Source of the DNA: Planctomycetota bacterium
Lineage (GTDB): Bacteria; Planctomycetota; UBA8742; UBA2392
Assembly (NCBI GenBank): GCA_019636195.1
Contig: JAHBYA010000012.1
Coordinates: 78,430 to 142,429, forward strand
Reading direction: 5' to 3'
DNA length: 64,000 bases
The first letter of the stretch is position 1; each line of letters begins with the position of its first letter. The translations under genes were made by a program, and so were the position numbers. Below, piece by piece: positions 29,624-41,417 of this stretch. Below the pieces are notes generated by a model. That model was not told the DNA's origin. It searched no databases and saw nothing but the letters and a program-made list of their open reading frames with translations.

Positions 29624-30648
29624 TGAATTCGCTGCTTGGTCACATTGCTCTGCCGCTTGGCCGTTCCGGCTCGTTCTGGTTTCCGCCGCAGTCTTCGACG
29701 GTCGCGGCGGGCCATGACTTCGTTTACAACCTGATCCTGTGGCTGTGCATTATCTTCTTTGTCGCAATCTGCGGCGCGACCGCCTATTTCATGGTGGTGT
29801 ATCGCAAGCGCCCCGGCCACAAAGAAGAAGTCACCAGCACCCACAACACCAAGCTGGAAGTTACGTGGTCCGTGGTACCGTTGGCGCTGCTGATGGTGGT
29901 GTTCGGCGTAAGCACCTACTGGTACATGGAAATGGTCACGCCGCCCGACGAAGAAGTGTATGAGCTGAATGTTACCGCCCAGAAGTGGCGCTGGACCTTC
30001 AAGTACAGCGGCGAAGCAGTCGGCGGCACCTACTACTGCAAGTACATGCACCTGATCAAGGACCGGCCGTATCAGTCCATCATGACCGCGCCGGACAACG
30101 ACGTCATCCACAGCATGTTCATCCCGGCGTTCCGCGTGAAGCAGGATTGCGTGCCGGGCCGCTACAACCGCCTCTGGTTCCGGCCCACGCAGACGCACAT
30201 TGAAGCGGGCATGCCCGACGGCTTTGACCTGTTCTGCACCGAGTACTGCGGCGACAGCCACTCCAACATGATCACCAAGGTGTTCGTGTACGAGACCGAA
30301 GCCGAGTGGGTGGCGGGCATCAAGAAAGACGGCGACCTGAAGGGCCTGAACCCTGAAGACCGCGGCGCGGCGATCTACGCGCAGTTCTGCTCAACCTGCC
30401 ACAGCACCAAGGCCGGGCAGGACATGATCGGCCCGAGCTGGCACGGCATGTGGGGCAAAGAGCGCGATCTGGCGGACGGCACCAAGGTGACGTACGACGA
30501 AAACTACGTGCGCGAGTCAGTCCTTGAGCCCAACGCGAAGATCGCGGCGGGCTTTGCCAAGCCGTCGGCGATGACGCCCTTCAACTGGGGGGCCGAGAAC
30601 GACCTCTACTTTGAAGGCTTGATCGCCTACATGAAGACACTGAAGTAA
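29623..30648 (+). CDS. ctaC: Cytochrome c oxidase subunit II with fused cytochrome c domain (caa3 type)
   Basis: The product is 341 aa. Two N-terminal helices (about 33-60 and 80-103) precede the CuA cupredoxin. Its ligands are H153, C195 and C199 in CTEYCG, with E197, H203 and M206. A C-terminal cytochrome c domain has heme motif C246-STC249-H250 and Met ligand M307 in SAMTPF. It accepts electrons and passes them through heme c and CuA to subunit I. The start at 29623 is fixed by overlap with the sco stop. The fused cytochrome defines a caa3-type oxidase. Confidence 0.95.
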   Translation: MNSLLGHIALPLGRSGSFWFPPQSSTVAAGHDFVYNLILWLCIIFFVAICGATAYFMVVYRKRPGHKEEVTSTHNTKLEVTWSVVPLALLMVVFGVSTYWYMEMVTPPDEEVYELNVTAQKWRWTFKYSGEAVGGTYYCKYMHLIKDRPYQSIMTAPDNDVIHSMFIPAFRVKQDCVPGRYNRLWFRPTQTHIEAGMPDGFDLFCTEYCGDSHSNMITKVFVYETEAEWVAGIKKDGDLKGLNPEDRGAAIYAQFCSTCHSTKAGQDMIGPSWHGMWGKERDLADGTKVTYDENYVRESVLEPNAKIAAGFAKPSAMTPFNWGAENDLYFEGLIAYMKTLK

Positions 30649-30676
30649 GCACAAGAGCCGCAACAAGGAATATGCA

Positions 30677-32415
<1,739 letters not shown>

Positions 32416-32416
<1 letters not shown>

Positions 32417-33147
32417 TGAGCACCGGAGTGGCCGACCACGAAACCAAGCACGACCTGCCCGCGCGCCCGCCCGAGCTGGCGATGCACTTTGACAACATGC
32501 ACCAGCAGTTTCACTCGGGCAAGCTGGGCATGTGGCTTTTCCTGGGGCAGGAACTGCTGTTCTTCTGCGGCTTGTTCACAGCCTATGCCGTGTACCGCGG
32601 CAACCACCAGGAAATGTTCCACTACGTGCATTACTTCCTGGACTGGAAGCTGGGCGCGGTAAACACAGTGGTGCTGCTTGTAAGCTCGCTGACCGCCGCG
32701 TGGTCGGTGCGTGCAGCCATGCTGGAACAGCGCAAGGTATTAATCTTCACGCTGCTGGCGACGTTCATCTGCGCCGGCATATTCATGGTGGTCAAGTACT
32801 TCGAATACACCCACAAGCTGCACATCGGCGCGGTATGGGGCGGCGGCTTCAACGTTGCCGACGCCGACCTGCCCGCCGAGCTCGTGGCCAAGTACCCCGA
32901 TATGACCGGCGCCAAGCTCAAAGAAATGGGCGCGGGCAGCTTCTTTGCCATCTACTTCTGCATGACCGGCCTGCACGGCCTGCACGTACTGGTGGGCATG
33001 GGGCTTTACATCTGGCTGCTGGTGCGGGCGCTGAAGGGCGATTTCAACCGTCGCTGGTACGGCGCGGTCGATAACGTCGCGTTGTACTGGCACATCGTGG
33101 ACATCATCTGGATCTTCCTGTTCCCGATGCTGTACCTGATCGGGTAG
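32416..33147 (+). CDS. ctaE: Cytochrome c oxidase subunit III
   Basis: The product is 243 aa. It is a non-catalytic subunit that stabilises subunit I and oxygen access. The first helix follows KLGMWLFLGQELLFFCGLF, a family hallmark. GLHGLHVLVGMGLYIWLL and WHIVDIIWIFLFPMLYL form the last two helices. About five helices are present, with an inserted soluble stretch (about 135-170, ADLPAELVAKYPDMTG) between helices. Its ATG overlaps the ctaD stop (TGATG). Confidence 0.95.
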
Positions 33148-33163
33148 TTGGGGGCAAGCAGAC

Positions 33164-33544
33164 ATGACTGAAGCTGCGCACGCACATCACGACCACCACC
33201 ACGAGGGCCTGCCCGGCACCATCGGCCACGTCACGCCGCTAAAGACGCTGTTCAAGGTGCTGACAGCGCTGCTGGTTCTCACCGTCATCACCGTCGCGGT
33301 CGCGCAGTTTGATTTCGGGCGCCTGAACGTCGTGGGCGCGGTCGGCATCGCGTGCGTCAAGGCCAGCATCGTCTCGCTGTGGTTCATGCACCTGCGCTAC
33401 GACAAGCGTTTCAACTTTTTCATCCTGGTCGGCTCGTTCGCGCTGGTTGCATGGATGATCGGGTACATCCTGTTCGATACCGTGCTGTACCAGCACAACA
33501 TTCAAGAGTACAAGCGCGACCAGCAGGCGCCCGCAAAGCCGTAA
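33164..33544 (+). CDS. ctaF: Cytochrome c oxidase subunit IV (prokaryotic)
   Basis: The product is 126 aa. A His-rich N-terminus (HAHHDHHHEG) is followed by three helices containing KASIVSLWFMHLRYD, the diagnostic motif of bacterial CtaF/COX4-pro. It is the small accessory subunit of the caa3 complex. The His cluster could bind copper or another metal during assembly, which is inference. It lies 16 bases after ctaE and 12 before the HerA-like gene, so the operon may continue. Confidence 0.9.
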   Translation: MTEAAHAHHDHHHEGLPGTIGHVTPLKTLFKVLTALLVLTVITVAVAQFDFGRLNVVGAVGIACVKASIVSLWFMHLRYDKRFNFFILVGSFALVAWMIGYILFDTVLYQHNIQEYKRDQQAPAKP

Positions 33545-33556
33545 GGCGAGGCATTC

Positions 33557-35869
33557 ATGCCGGAATTGTTCATCGGCTTTGACAGGCTGGCGCAACCCGG
33601 CCCGGCGCCGGTTCACCTCAAGTCACATACTCTGCTGCGCCACGTCATGGCGCTGGGCAGCAGCGGCAGCGGCAAAACCGTCTTCTGCAAAGCCGTCACC
33701 GAAGAAGTCCTGCGCGCCGGCGTGCCCGCCATCTGCATTGACCCGCAAGGCGACCTGTGCAGCCTGGCGCTGCACCTGGACGACCCCGCATGGCTCGCCA
33801 ACAAGGGCGTGGACCCTGAGTTCGCCCGGCTGTTGCAGCGCGAGATCGACCCCGTGATCTTCACGCCCGCCAGCCGCAAAGGCATCGCAATCAGCGCAGA
33901 CCCGGTCAGCGCCGACCTTGATGACCTCGAAGCGCGCGACCGTGTGTACGCCATCACCGGCATCGCGACCATGATTGTCAGCCTGCTCGGCTACGACCTC
34001 GACAGCGACGACGGCGCAGGGCTGGTGGCGGCCTTTGACAAGGCGTTGACCGGACTTGCCGGGCGCGAAAAGTTTCCGCGTGATCTGGGCGAGTTCACGC
34101 AATGGCTGGCGCGGCTGGACGACGCGGGCAAGAAAGAACTCGCAAGCCTGGTGGACCCGCGCAAGCTGGACCAGGCCGCACAGAAACTCGCCCGGCTTGA
34201 TGTCGGCGCGCGCCGCCTGCTGTTTCATGAGGGTTTGAGCCTTGATATCGACCTGCTGCTCGGCAACGGTGACCGCAGCGCCAATGAGGGCAGGACTCGC
34301 CTGAGCGTGATCTACCTGAACAGCCTGCACACCCAGGAGGACAAAGAGTTCTTCGTGGCGGCGCTGACTGAGCGGCTGTACTCGTGGATGCTGCGCAACC
34401 CCAGCAGCGAGCCGCAAGCGCTGTTTTACATCGACGAAGTCGCCCCGTTTATCCCGCCGGTGCGCAAGCCGGCGTGCAAGCCGGCGCTGAGCCTGCTGTT
34501 CAAGCAGGCCCGCAAGTATGGCGTATGCTGCCTGATGGCAACGCAAAACCCCGCCGACGTGGACTACAAGGCAATGGCCCAATTCGGCACCTGGGCGCTG
34601 GGGCGCATGACCACGCGCCAGGACATGGCCAAGGTACAGCCGACCGTGAAGTCGCTCGACCCCGTGCACGTGGACGCGGTGATGCAGGAGTTGCCCGCGC
34701 TGAAGCCCGGGCAGTTCCTGCTGATCAGCCCGGATAACTTTGACCGCACGGTTCGCCTGCAAACCCGCTGGTTGCTGACAAAGCACGAGACGCTCGATGA
34801 AGACAAGATCGAGCACACGGTTGACTCGCTGCGGCTGTACGTTGAGCCGCCGGCAGACGGCGGCGAAGCGCCCGAGCCGCCGACCATGCGCGAGCGCTTT
34901 GACGCCCTGGAAGCTGAACTGAAGCAGCAGGCGCAACAGATGCCTGACGCCGACGAAGACAACGCTGACGACGCAGAAGTTAGTGATGATGCGGCCCAAG
35001 AGCCGGAGTCGACGCCGACCAAGGCGGCACAGCCGAAGCCTGACAAGCCCGTGTCGGTGCTGGTGGCCTCACCCCCGCCGGACCCTGAGGTCGAAGAGTC
35101 TGACAAGGTTCTGTGCAAGGCAGCGTCGATGGCGGCCAAGGATTTCGCAACCAGGACGGGCCTGGGCGAAGGCGCCGCGCGCGCGCGTCTGCGCCGGCTG
35201 GTAAGCGCCGGGCGCGCACGCGAGTACAAGGATGGCCGCGTGGTACGCTACTACAGCGTGGCGGGCGGCATGCGGCCCGACCTTGGGCTTGAACGCAAGG
35301 TCAGCGCATTGATCTGCAAAGTCTCGGGCAACGACGTTGAGCGCAAGGCGCGCGAGTTGCGCGGTCGCAGCTCTTTCTTCGGCTTGCTGGGCGAAGACGA
35401 AGACCTGCAGAGCTTTGACATTGAGTACCGTCTTGTCCTGCAGCTCGGCTTTACTGAAAAAGTCACGCGCGCATTCTTCAAGCGGCTGTTCGGCTCAAGC
35501 CACGACGAGATGGTCGATTACATCTACCTGCACCCGTACAGCCTGCGCATTGTCGTGTACGACCCGGGCAAGGGCATCAGCCTGCATGACAAGCCCGGCG
35601 ATTACGCCAGCCGCATCATCGACTTCGACGGCATGACGCAGCTTGAGGAGATCGAGCCCGCGCGCCTGAAGCTGCGCGAAAGCGACCTCAAGACCCGCAA
35701 GTCCGACGACGTCGTGAAGCAAAGCTTCAAGCAGCGCTTCAACGCCTCGCCAAAGTCGGTTAAGCCGGTTTTCCTGCCGGTCTGGAACCTGCACTTCGGC
35801 AGTCGCGGCCGCAGCGCCGAGCGCATGGTCTGCATCGACGCGCTGACCGGCAACCCGCTGGAATGGTGA
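33557..35869 (+). CDS. HerA/FtsK-like ATPase with C-terminal winged-helix part
   Basis: The product is 770 aa. The P-loop GSSGSGKT is at 34-41. A Walker B-like FYIDEVAPF lies near 290, followed by LLFKQARKYGVCCLMATQNPADVDYK, the sensor region typical of DUF87/HerA hexameric DNA or protein translocases. An acidic linker (about 455-510) leads to a winged-helix-like region (DFATRTGLGEGAARARLRRLVSAG). A final domain of about 190 residues contains GRSSFFGLLGEDEDLQSF and has no recognised family. No NurA-type nuclease is adjacent. It lies 12 bases behind the oxidase genes, which may be co-transcription without shared function. Its stop abuts the convergent kinase gene. Confidence 0.82.
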   Translation: MPELFIGFDRLAQPGPAPVHLKSHTLLRHVMALGSSGSGKTVFCKAVTEEVLRAGVPAICIDPQGDLCSLALHLDDPAWLANKGVDPEFARLLQREIDPVIFTPASRKGIAISADPVSADLDDLEARDRVYAITGIATMIVSLLGYDLDSDDGAGLVAAFDKALTGLAGREKFPRDLGEFTQWLARLDDAGKKELASLVDPRKLDQAAQKLARLDVGARRLLFHEGLSLDIDLLLGNGDRSANEGRTRLSVIYLNSLHTQEDKEFFVAALTERLYSWMLRNPSSEPQALFYIDEVAPFIPPVRKPACKPALSLLFKQARKYGVCCLMATQNPADVDYKAMAQFGTWALGRMTTRQDMAKVQPTVKSLDPVHVDAVMQELPALKPGQFLLISPDNFDRTVRLQTRWLLTKHETLDEDKIEHTVDSLRLYVEPPADGGEAPEPPTMRERFDALEAELKQQAQQMPDADEDNADDAEVSDDAAQEPESTPTKAAQPKPDKPVSVLVASPPPDPEVEESDKVLCKAASMAAKDFATRTGLGEGAARARLRRLVSAGRAREYKDGRVVRYYSVAGGMRPDLGLERKVSALICKVSGNDVERKARELRGRSSFFGLLGEDEDLQSFDIEYRLVLQLGFTEKVTRAFFKRLFGSSHDEMVDYIYLHPYSLRIVVYDPGKGISLHDKPGDYASRIIDFDGMTQLEEIEPARLKLRESDLKTRKSDDVVKQSFKQRFNASPKSVKPVFLPVWNLHFGSRGRSAERMVCIDALTGNPLEW

Positions 35870-38800
35870 TTACGGGTACAGCGGCGAGGGCAGCGTGCAG
35901 TTGTCCGGGCGCAGGCCCAGATACCCCTGCTTCAGCTTGATCTCATGCTCGGTGCTGCGCCATACCGGCAGACCGGCCTCATCGAGGATCGGCTTGCCGT
36001 CAGCGCCGGTCTGCGGCACAAGCCGTCCGTTCTGCAGCAGGTAGCGGCGCACCTTCATGGTGTACTCGGCCCCGGCGGCTACGGCGCGCAACTGTGTGAT
36101 CATTTCCATGGCGTCCTGCACCTTCACGCCGTTGACTTCAAACACCACGTCATTGGTGCGCAGGCCCGCGGCCCACGCCGGGCCTTCTTCATTGACGAAG
36201 CTGAGCACTACGACTTGCGTGCCCGCGCCGGGGTCAGCCGGCGGCGTCGCTGTGGAGTTTGCAATTGCCTCCAGCAATTGCGGCCAGCGCTCGTGGCTGT
36301 GCAGGGGCAGAAACAGGGGCTCGCGCTCGGCTTGCCGCTGGTCGCGATAGCCCGCCGCAGCCGCCGCGAACAAGGCGTCAATGACCTGGTTGTGAAGCTG
36401 CTCGACCCGGGCGCGGCGCTGCTCAATGGACATGGCGTTGAACGCGGCAATCGCCTCGGTGGCGCTTTCAGGGCTGGCCCCGATGAGGTGCATGCGCGCA
36501 GCTGTGTACGCCGCCGCCATCCCGGCCAACGCGAGCGCGTGACGGTAATGATCTTCAGGAAACACGAATTGCGTGTCGCCTAGCCGGGCGCGCCCGGAAG
36601 CTTCCGCGTCAAAGGGCCGGTCAGCCCCAAGCAGCAGCATCACCAACCGCGACTCCGCAGTTGCAAGCTGGTACATGACGACGGGCTCAGCTCCGGCGCC
36701 CAGCTTCCGGCGCGCGGCGGCAAGCCAGCGCATGGCTTCGCGGCCGTCCTTGGCCAGGTTGCGGGGACGCGACGCGTTGCGCATGTGGTAGTGCGCCAAT
36801 GCGATCATCTGCGACGGTTGCTCAGGCTCGCGCCCGGCAAGGGCGGCGCCCTCGATCTCAAGCAGCGCCTGGCGCACGCCGAGGGTGCCCATGCCGATCG
36901 TGGGCCCCTGGCCGTCGAACGGCGCAAGCTCAAGGCCACGAACACACGCATGCCGCGCCTCTTCGTAACGGCCGAGCTCCACCAGCGTCATCGCCATCAG
37001 CGCAAAAGACCGGAAGTCCTGCGGGTTCAGCGTCACGACCGCGCGGAAGTCGGCGATCGCGCGCTCAAGGGTGAGCCTGCGCACTTCCTCGGCGTTGGAA
37101 GCATCGCTGCCGGAGACATTGGCCGCAACGTTGGCGCGGTCTTCCTGGTCCTGGCGCTTCAGGTACAGGATGCCGCGGTAGTAAAACGCAAGCCATTCGG
37201 TCGGGTCGGCTTCCACTGACCGGGTTGCCGCCTCAATGCCCTCCGCCAGGCGGCCCAGCCCGTAATACGACTGCGACATGAAGTTCCAGGCGCGCGCAGC
37301 CTTGGGGTTCAGGCGCGTGGCCTCAATGCCGTCGCTGATGCACCCGCTGAAATTGGTGTCGCGGCGCAGCACGCAGCGCGCCGACCAGCCGCGCCAGTCG
37401 TCCGGCGCCTGCTCAACCACGCGGCTGTACTCGATTTCTGCGTCGGCAAAGCCGGCGCGGCCAAGGCCGCGCAAGAAGTCGCCCAGCATCAGCCGGTATT
37501 CGATGTTGCGGGGCTCAAGTTCAACGATGCGCAGGTAGTCGCGGCGCGCTTCCTCAACGCGGGCGCGCGTGAAGTAGATGCGAGCGCGGTGCACATACGC
37601 GCGCGGGTCGGTTTCGCGCAAGGCGATCGCGCGGGTCAGGTCGGCGATGACGGCTTCCCCGTCCATGTACACGTTTCGCGCGTTCGCGCGGGCGATCAGC
37701 ACGTCGTACGCGTCAGAGTCTTTGGCCAGCGCGCGCTCGAAGTCGGCCAGCGCTTCCTGCCTGCGGTCCGCGTCGGCGTGGCTCAGCCCGCGCAGCAGCA
37801 ATGCCTCCACGCTGCCCTCGGACAGGTTCAGCGCCCGCGTGGCTGCCTCGGCGGCGCCCACGTGGTCGCCCTTGGCGCGGCGCATCCAGCCAAGGTCAAT
37901 CCAGTCGCCCGCGCCTTGCGGGGCACGCAACCGCGATGGCAGGGGCAACCGCGCCAGTGCGTGCAGCACGGTGGCCGCGTAGTCGATGCCGCGTTTGCGC
38001 AGGTTCAATAGCAGCACGTCGGCGGCGTCAGGGCTGGCCGTGAAGCCCAGCGCCTCGCCGACCACAGCCACGGCTTCGGGGGTGCTGACGCGGTCCAGAA
38101 AGCGCGCCAGCAGCGGCACCACGCGCGACGGCTGCTCAAGCTTGCCCAGCACGCGGCACGCAAGCTGCGCGGCGTGCACGTCGCTGCGCGACCACTCCGG
38201 GGCCGGGCGCGCGCCAAGGCGCTCCAGTTCCTTGGCCAGCAGGTCCACGGTCTGGGCCTCGCGGTACAGGCTCAGGCGCCGTGCGTACTCGTCCAGCGTA
38301 GGGGCGCCGGGGTCGCGACCCGCGCGCCCGATGCCGCTGCGCACGTCAAACAGCGCCTCGTCGATGCGCCGGGCGTGCAGCGCCAGCAGCGACTCGCGCA
38401 TCACGTCAATCTCGGCGCGCTCGCGGCGGATGGTAGCCGCCGGCAGGCTGCTGCCCGCGATCAGGAACTCTGCCAGCGTGAAGTCGCCGTTGATGCGGGC
38501 CAGTCGCGCCGTGCCCAGGCGCAGCTCATTCAGGTCGTTGCGGCCCTGCGCAAGGTCGAGATGCCTGAAGGCTTCCGGCATCTCGGCGCCCGCCGGCCCG
38601 TCCAGCAGGTCCAGCAGCGACTGGCGTGCCGAAATGTAGCCCAGCAGGTTGCTCAACAGCACGCCGTTGCCCACCTGCTCATCGGCCGACAGCTCCAGCA
38701 GCTTGCGCGCGGGCGGCCCGACCAGCTCAGCGTCGTACCGGGACAGCCGCTGCTCAAGGTCCTGCAGCGCAGGCTCGATGCGCATGCCTTCAATTGTGCC

Positions 38801-40546
38801 CAGCATCTGCTCCGCTTCGCGCAGGCGCAGCTTGAACTCGGCGGCTTCCCTTTCCCGCTTTTCGCGCTCCAGGCGTTCCCGCTCGGCGCGCTCGGCGGTT
38901 GCCAGCGTCAGCGCGTCCTCGGCGATGCGCTTGCCGTCTTCGGCCTGCTTCTGGGCGGCCTGCGCCGAGTCGCGCTCTTTGGCAAGGTTCTGGGTGAAGA
39001 AGATGGCGCCCGCCACCAGCAGCAGAAACGCCAGCACGCCGATGCTGACCGTGGTGCGGTGCTGGCGCACAAAGCGCAACACCATTTCGCTGGTGCTGTA
39101 GTCGTAGCTGCCCAGGGTGCGGCCGTCGCGAAACGCCTTGACCTCACCCGCAAGCTCAAGCGCCGAGCCCAGCCGCTGCGCCTTGTCGCGCGCCATGGCG
39201 CGCTCGGTAAGCGCCTCAAGCTCCGGCGGCACCTTGGGCTCACGCGTGCGCACCCGCACCGGCGGGCCGGCCAGTACCTGCTGCACAATCAGTGCCGCCA
39301 TCGGCCCTTCAAACGGCGGGTGGCCGGTCAGGATCTGGTACAGCACCGCGCCCAGGGCATACACGTCGCTCTTTTCATCAACGTGTTCAAGCTCGCCGCG
39401 GGCCTGCTCCGGCGCCATGTACGCCGGGGTGCCCACAATGCTGCCGTCCAGCGTCAAAGCCTGGCTGTCGGAGTCAAGCAGTGACTTGGAAAGCGCCAGC
39501 GAACCCTTTTGCAGCGCTTTCATCGCCTTGTCTTCGTGGCCCTTCAGGCGCGCAAGCCCCCAATCCAGCACCAGCGTCTCGCCGTAGTCGCCGAGCATGA
39601 TGTTCTCGGGCTTGATGTCGCGATGGATCACGCCCTTGCTGTGCGCGTACGCAATCGCGTGGCACACGTCAATGAACTGGTCCAGCAGCTTGATGCGCGC
39701 CGCCAGCTTCTGCTCTTTGTCCAGCGACTCATCTTTGCGGATCTCGCGCAGCTTGTCGGCCAGCGTGCGCCCGCGGATGAAGCGCATCGTGTAGTAGTAC
39801 TGCCCGTCCGGGTACTGGCCGATCTCGTACACCGGCACGATGTTCGGGTGCTCAAGCTGGCCGGTGATGCGCGCCTCACGCAGAAAGCGCTCAATGATGC
39901 CGCCGGACTCGCTGACGCCTGCGGGCACACTGGCCGGGATGCTGCTGCCGGCCATGCCGGGCAACAGCTCTTTGAGGGCAACGTCGCGGCCCACGGCTTT
40001 GTCGCGCGCCAGCAGCACGCGGCCCATGCCGCCGCGGGCGTGCTCTTTCTTTACTTCGTAGCGGTCGCTCTGGATGCCGAAATTCTCCATGAAGCGCCCG
40101 GTCGTGATGCGCAACGTGGTGTTCTTGCGCGGGCCCTGGGTCGGGCTTTCGGTGTCGGCGTCCGGACGGCTGGCTGGCTTCACATCGCTGCCCGCAAGGT
40201 CGCGGCCGGTGGTGGCTACCGCGCGCAGCGTATCCCGAATCACACGCATATCAGTTTCGCCGCCGTTTCTACCGAAGTTGAACAGCGTCTGTTGCGCGTC
40301 TTCGCCTATGCCGATGTCCGCCAGCGCCTTGCGCTGCATGGCCGGGTTTTCCAGCACGTCGATGATCGGCAGCTCGTGCACGCCTTCAAGGCCTGAAAGC
40401 GTTACGGTCGGCACGTCGCCGTCAAAGTCGGTCAGCGACGATACCTTGCCCGGGTCTTCCAGCATCGCCGCGGCTTCGTCGGGCGAAATGCGCCCGCTGT
40501 GCACAGCCAGAATTGCGGCGACAATCGATTTGTGCCTGTCCGACAT
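35870..40546 (-). CDS. Giant Ser/Thr kinase with TM helix, TPR/HEAT-like region and C-terminal PDZ
   Basis: The product is 1558 aa. An N-terminal regulatory region (1-160) is followed by a kinase domain with ARGGMG (170-175), K192, HRDIKPEN (H308, D310) and DWG (D328) in place of DFG. GTPAYMAPEQARG is the activation segment. One membrane helix (about 500-520) and a Glu/Arg-rich coiled coil (about 525-600) follow. A long helical TPR-like region runs to about 1430, including EALADFERALAKDSDAYDVL and LNPKAARAWNFM repeats. A PDZ-like domain (about 1435-1530, GPAWAAGLRTNDVVFEVNG) ends the protein. The kinase would be cytoplasmic and the rest extracytoplasmic, a receptor-like layout. GGGCGGA lies upstream of ATG 40546. 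Confidence 0.92.
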   Translation of the reverse strand: MSDRHKSIVAAILAVHSGRISPDEAAAMLEDPGKVSSLTDFDGDVPTVTLSGLEGVHELPIIDVLENPAMQRKALADIGIGEDAQQTLFNFGRNGGETDMRVIRDTLRAVATTGRDLAGSDVKPASRPDADTESPTQGPRKNTTLRITTGRFMENFGIQSDRYEVKKEHARGGMGRVLLARDKAVGRDVALKELLPGMAGSSIPASVPAGVSESGGIIERFLREARITGQLEHPNIVPVYEIGQYPDGQYYYTMRFIRGRTLADKLREIRKDESLDKEQKLAARIKLLDQFIDVCHAIAYAHSKGVIHRDIKPENIMLGDYGETLVLDWGLARLKGHEDKAMKALQKGSLALSKSLLDSDSQALTLDGSIVGTPAYMAPEQARGELEHVDEKSDVYALGAVLYQILTGHPPFEGPMAALIVQQVLAGPPVRVRTREPKVPPELEALTERAMARDKAQRLGSALELAGEVKAFRDGRTLGSYDYSTSEMVLRFVRQHRTTVSIGVLAFLLLVAGAIFFTQNLAKERDSAQAAQKQAEDGKRIAEDALTLATAERAERERLEREKREREAAEFKLRLREAEQMLGTIEGMRIEPALQDLEQRLSRYDAELVGPPARKLLELSADEQVGNGVLLSNLLGYISARQSLLDLLDGPAGAEMPEAFRHLDLAQGRNDLNELRLGTARLARINGDFTLAEFLIAGSSLPAATIRRERAEIDVMRESLLALHARRIDEALFDVRSGIGRAGRDPGAPTLDEYARRLSLYREAQTVDLLAKELERLGARPAPEWSRSDVHAAQLACRVLGKLEQPSRVVPLLARFLDRVSTPEAVAVVGEALGFTASPDAADVLLLNLRKRGIDYAATVLHALARLPLPSRLRAPQGAGDWIDLGWMRRAKGDHVGAAEAATRALNLSEGSVEALLLRGLSHADADRRQEALADFERALAKDSDAYDVLIARANARNVYMDGEAVIADLTRAIALRETDPRAYVHRARIYFTRARVEEARRDYLRIVELEPRNIEYRLMLGDFLRGLGRAGFADAEIEYSRVVEQAPDDWRGWSARCVLRRDTNFSGCISDGIEATRLNPKAARAWNFMSQSYYGLGRLAEGIEAATRSVEADPTEWLAFYYRGILYLKRQDQEDRANVAANVSGSDASNAEEVRRLTLERAIADFRAVVTLNPQDFRSFALMAMTLVELGRYEEARHACVRGLELAPFDGQGPTIGMGTLGVRQALLEIEGAALAGREPEQPSQMIALAHYHMRNASRPRNLAKDGREAMRWLAAARRKLGAGAEPVVMYQLATAESRLVMLLLGADRPFDAEASGRARLGDTQFVFPEDHYRHALALAGMAAAYTAARMHLIGASPESATEAIAAFNAMSIEQRRARVEQLHNQVIDALFAAAAAGYRDQRQAEREPLFLPLHSHERWPQLLEAIANSTATPPADPGAGTQVVVLSFVNEEGPAWAAGLRTNDVVFEVNGVKVQDAMEMITQLRAVAAGAEYTMKVRRYLLQNGRLVPQTGADGKPILDEAGLPVWRSTEHEIKLKQGYLGLRPDNCTLPSPLYP

Positions 40547-40569
40547 GAATCCGCCCGATCCAGCAGGGG

Positions 40570-40575
40570 ATTATG
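40570..40575 (-). promoter_or_regulatory. Probable -10 box of the giant kinase gene
   Basis: CATAAT on the minus strand, 23 bases before ATG 40546. The spacer holds a GGGCGGA ribosome site. Confidence 0.45.
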
Positions 40576-40603
40576 GTACGGCCCGCATGGCCTGACCAGT
40601 AGG

Positions 40604-41344
40604 TCACTTTACGTCTAAATCAACGACCAACGGCAGGTGATCCGACGCACGCGCAGCCAGCGTGCTGCGCACAACATGGGCGCGCTGAAGCGCGATGCGA
40701 TTGCACACAAACACTTTGTCCAACGCCCCCACGGGCAGATAGGCCGGAAACGTGCGAAAGCGCGACGGCGGCGCAGAGACCTGCGCCAGCATCTGCTCTG
40801 CCAGCGCACCGCTCTGCAGCGTGTTGCGCCAGTCGTTGAAGTCGCCCGCCACCAGCGTGACCGCGTCGCCGTACTCGCGGTAGCTCTCGTGCGTCAGCAG
40901 GTGGCGCGTCTGCCATTGCCGCTCGGCCTCGCCCAGCCCGAGGTGCCAGTTCACGAGCCTGATGTGCACGCCGCGCGCGTCAATCAAAGCCAGCTGCGCC
41001 CTGCGGTTCTTGCGGCCCCTGTACCGCAGCGAAATGTTATGGCGCCGGATGATCGGAAAGCGCGACAACACAAGGTTGCCGTACCCGCCGTCACCCACGC
41101 GGTGATTGAACTGGTAAATCGCGAAGTCATACCCGAATGCCTGCTGCAGCAGCGCCGGCTGGTCGTCAAAGCCGGAGCGCTTCACGTTGCGATCGACTTC
41201 CTGCAGGCACACAATGTCGGCGTGCTGCTCGCGGATCACGTCAATGATGCGCTCAAGGCGGTACAGGCGGTCACGTCCGCCGATGCCCTTATGAATGTTG
41301 TAGCTCAGGATGCGCACGCCCCAAGCATGCGCGGCGCGGTTCAA
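40604..41344 (-). CDS. Endonuclease/exonuclease/phosphatase-family hydrolase
   Basis: The product is 246 aa. The EEP fold motifs are all present: ILSYNIHKG at the start, the catalytic Glu in VCLQEVDR, GNLVLSRFP, LVNWHLGLG, AGDFNDWRN and the terminal SDHLPLVVD with the catalytic His. These Mg-dependent enzymes cleave phosphodiesters in nucleic acids or lipids. The substrate cannot be read from sequence. There is no signal peptide, so it is probably cytoplasmic. The likely start is TTG 41344; a GTG at 41317 is possible. It lies 57 bases upstream of the giant kinase in the same direction. Confidence 0.85.
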   Translation of the reverse strand: MNRAAHAWGVRILSYNIHKGIGGRDRLYRLERIIDVIREQHADIVCLQEVDRNVKRSGFDDQPALLQQAFGYDFAIYQFNHRVGDGGYGNLVLSRFPIIRRHNISLRYRGRKNRRAQLALIDARGVHIRLVNWHLGLGEAERQWQTRHLLTHESYREYGDAVTLVAGDFNDWRNTLQSGALAEQMLAQVSAPPSRFRTFPAYLPVGALDKVFVCNRIALQRAHVVRSTLAARASDHLPLVVDLDVK

Positions 41345-41417
41345 ACTTCAAGCGTCGGCACGCCGAGGGGTCTTTGCCTTGGCGCGTGCATAGCTATTCT
41401 CGCCGACGGGGAATGCG

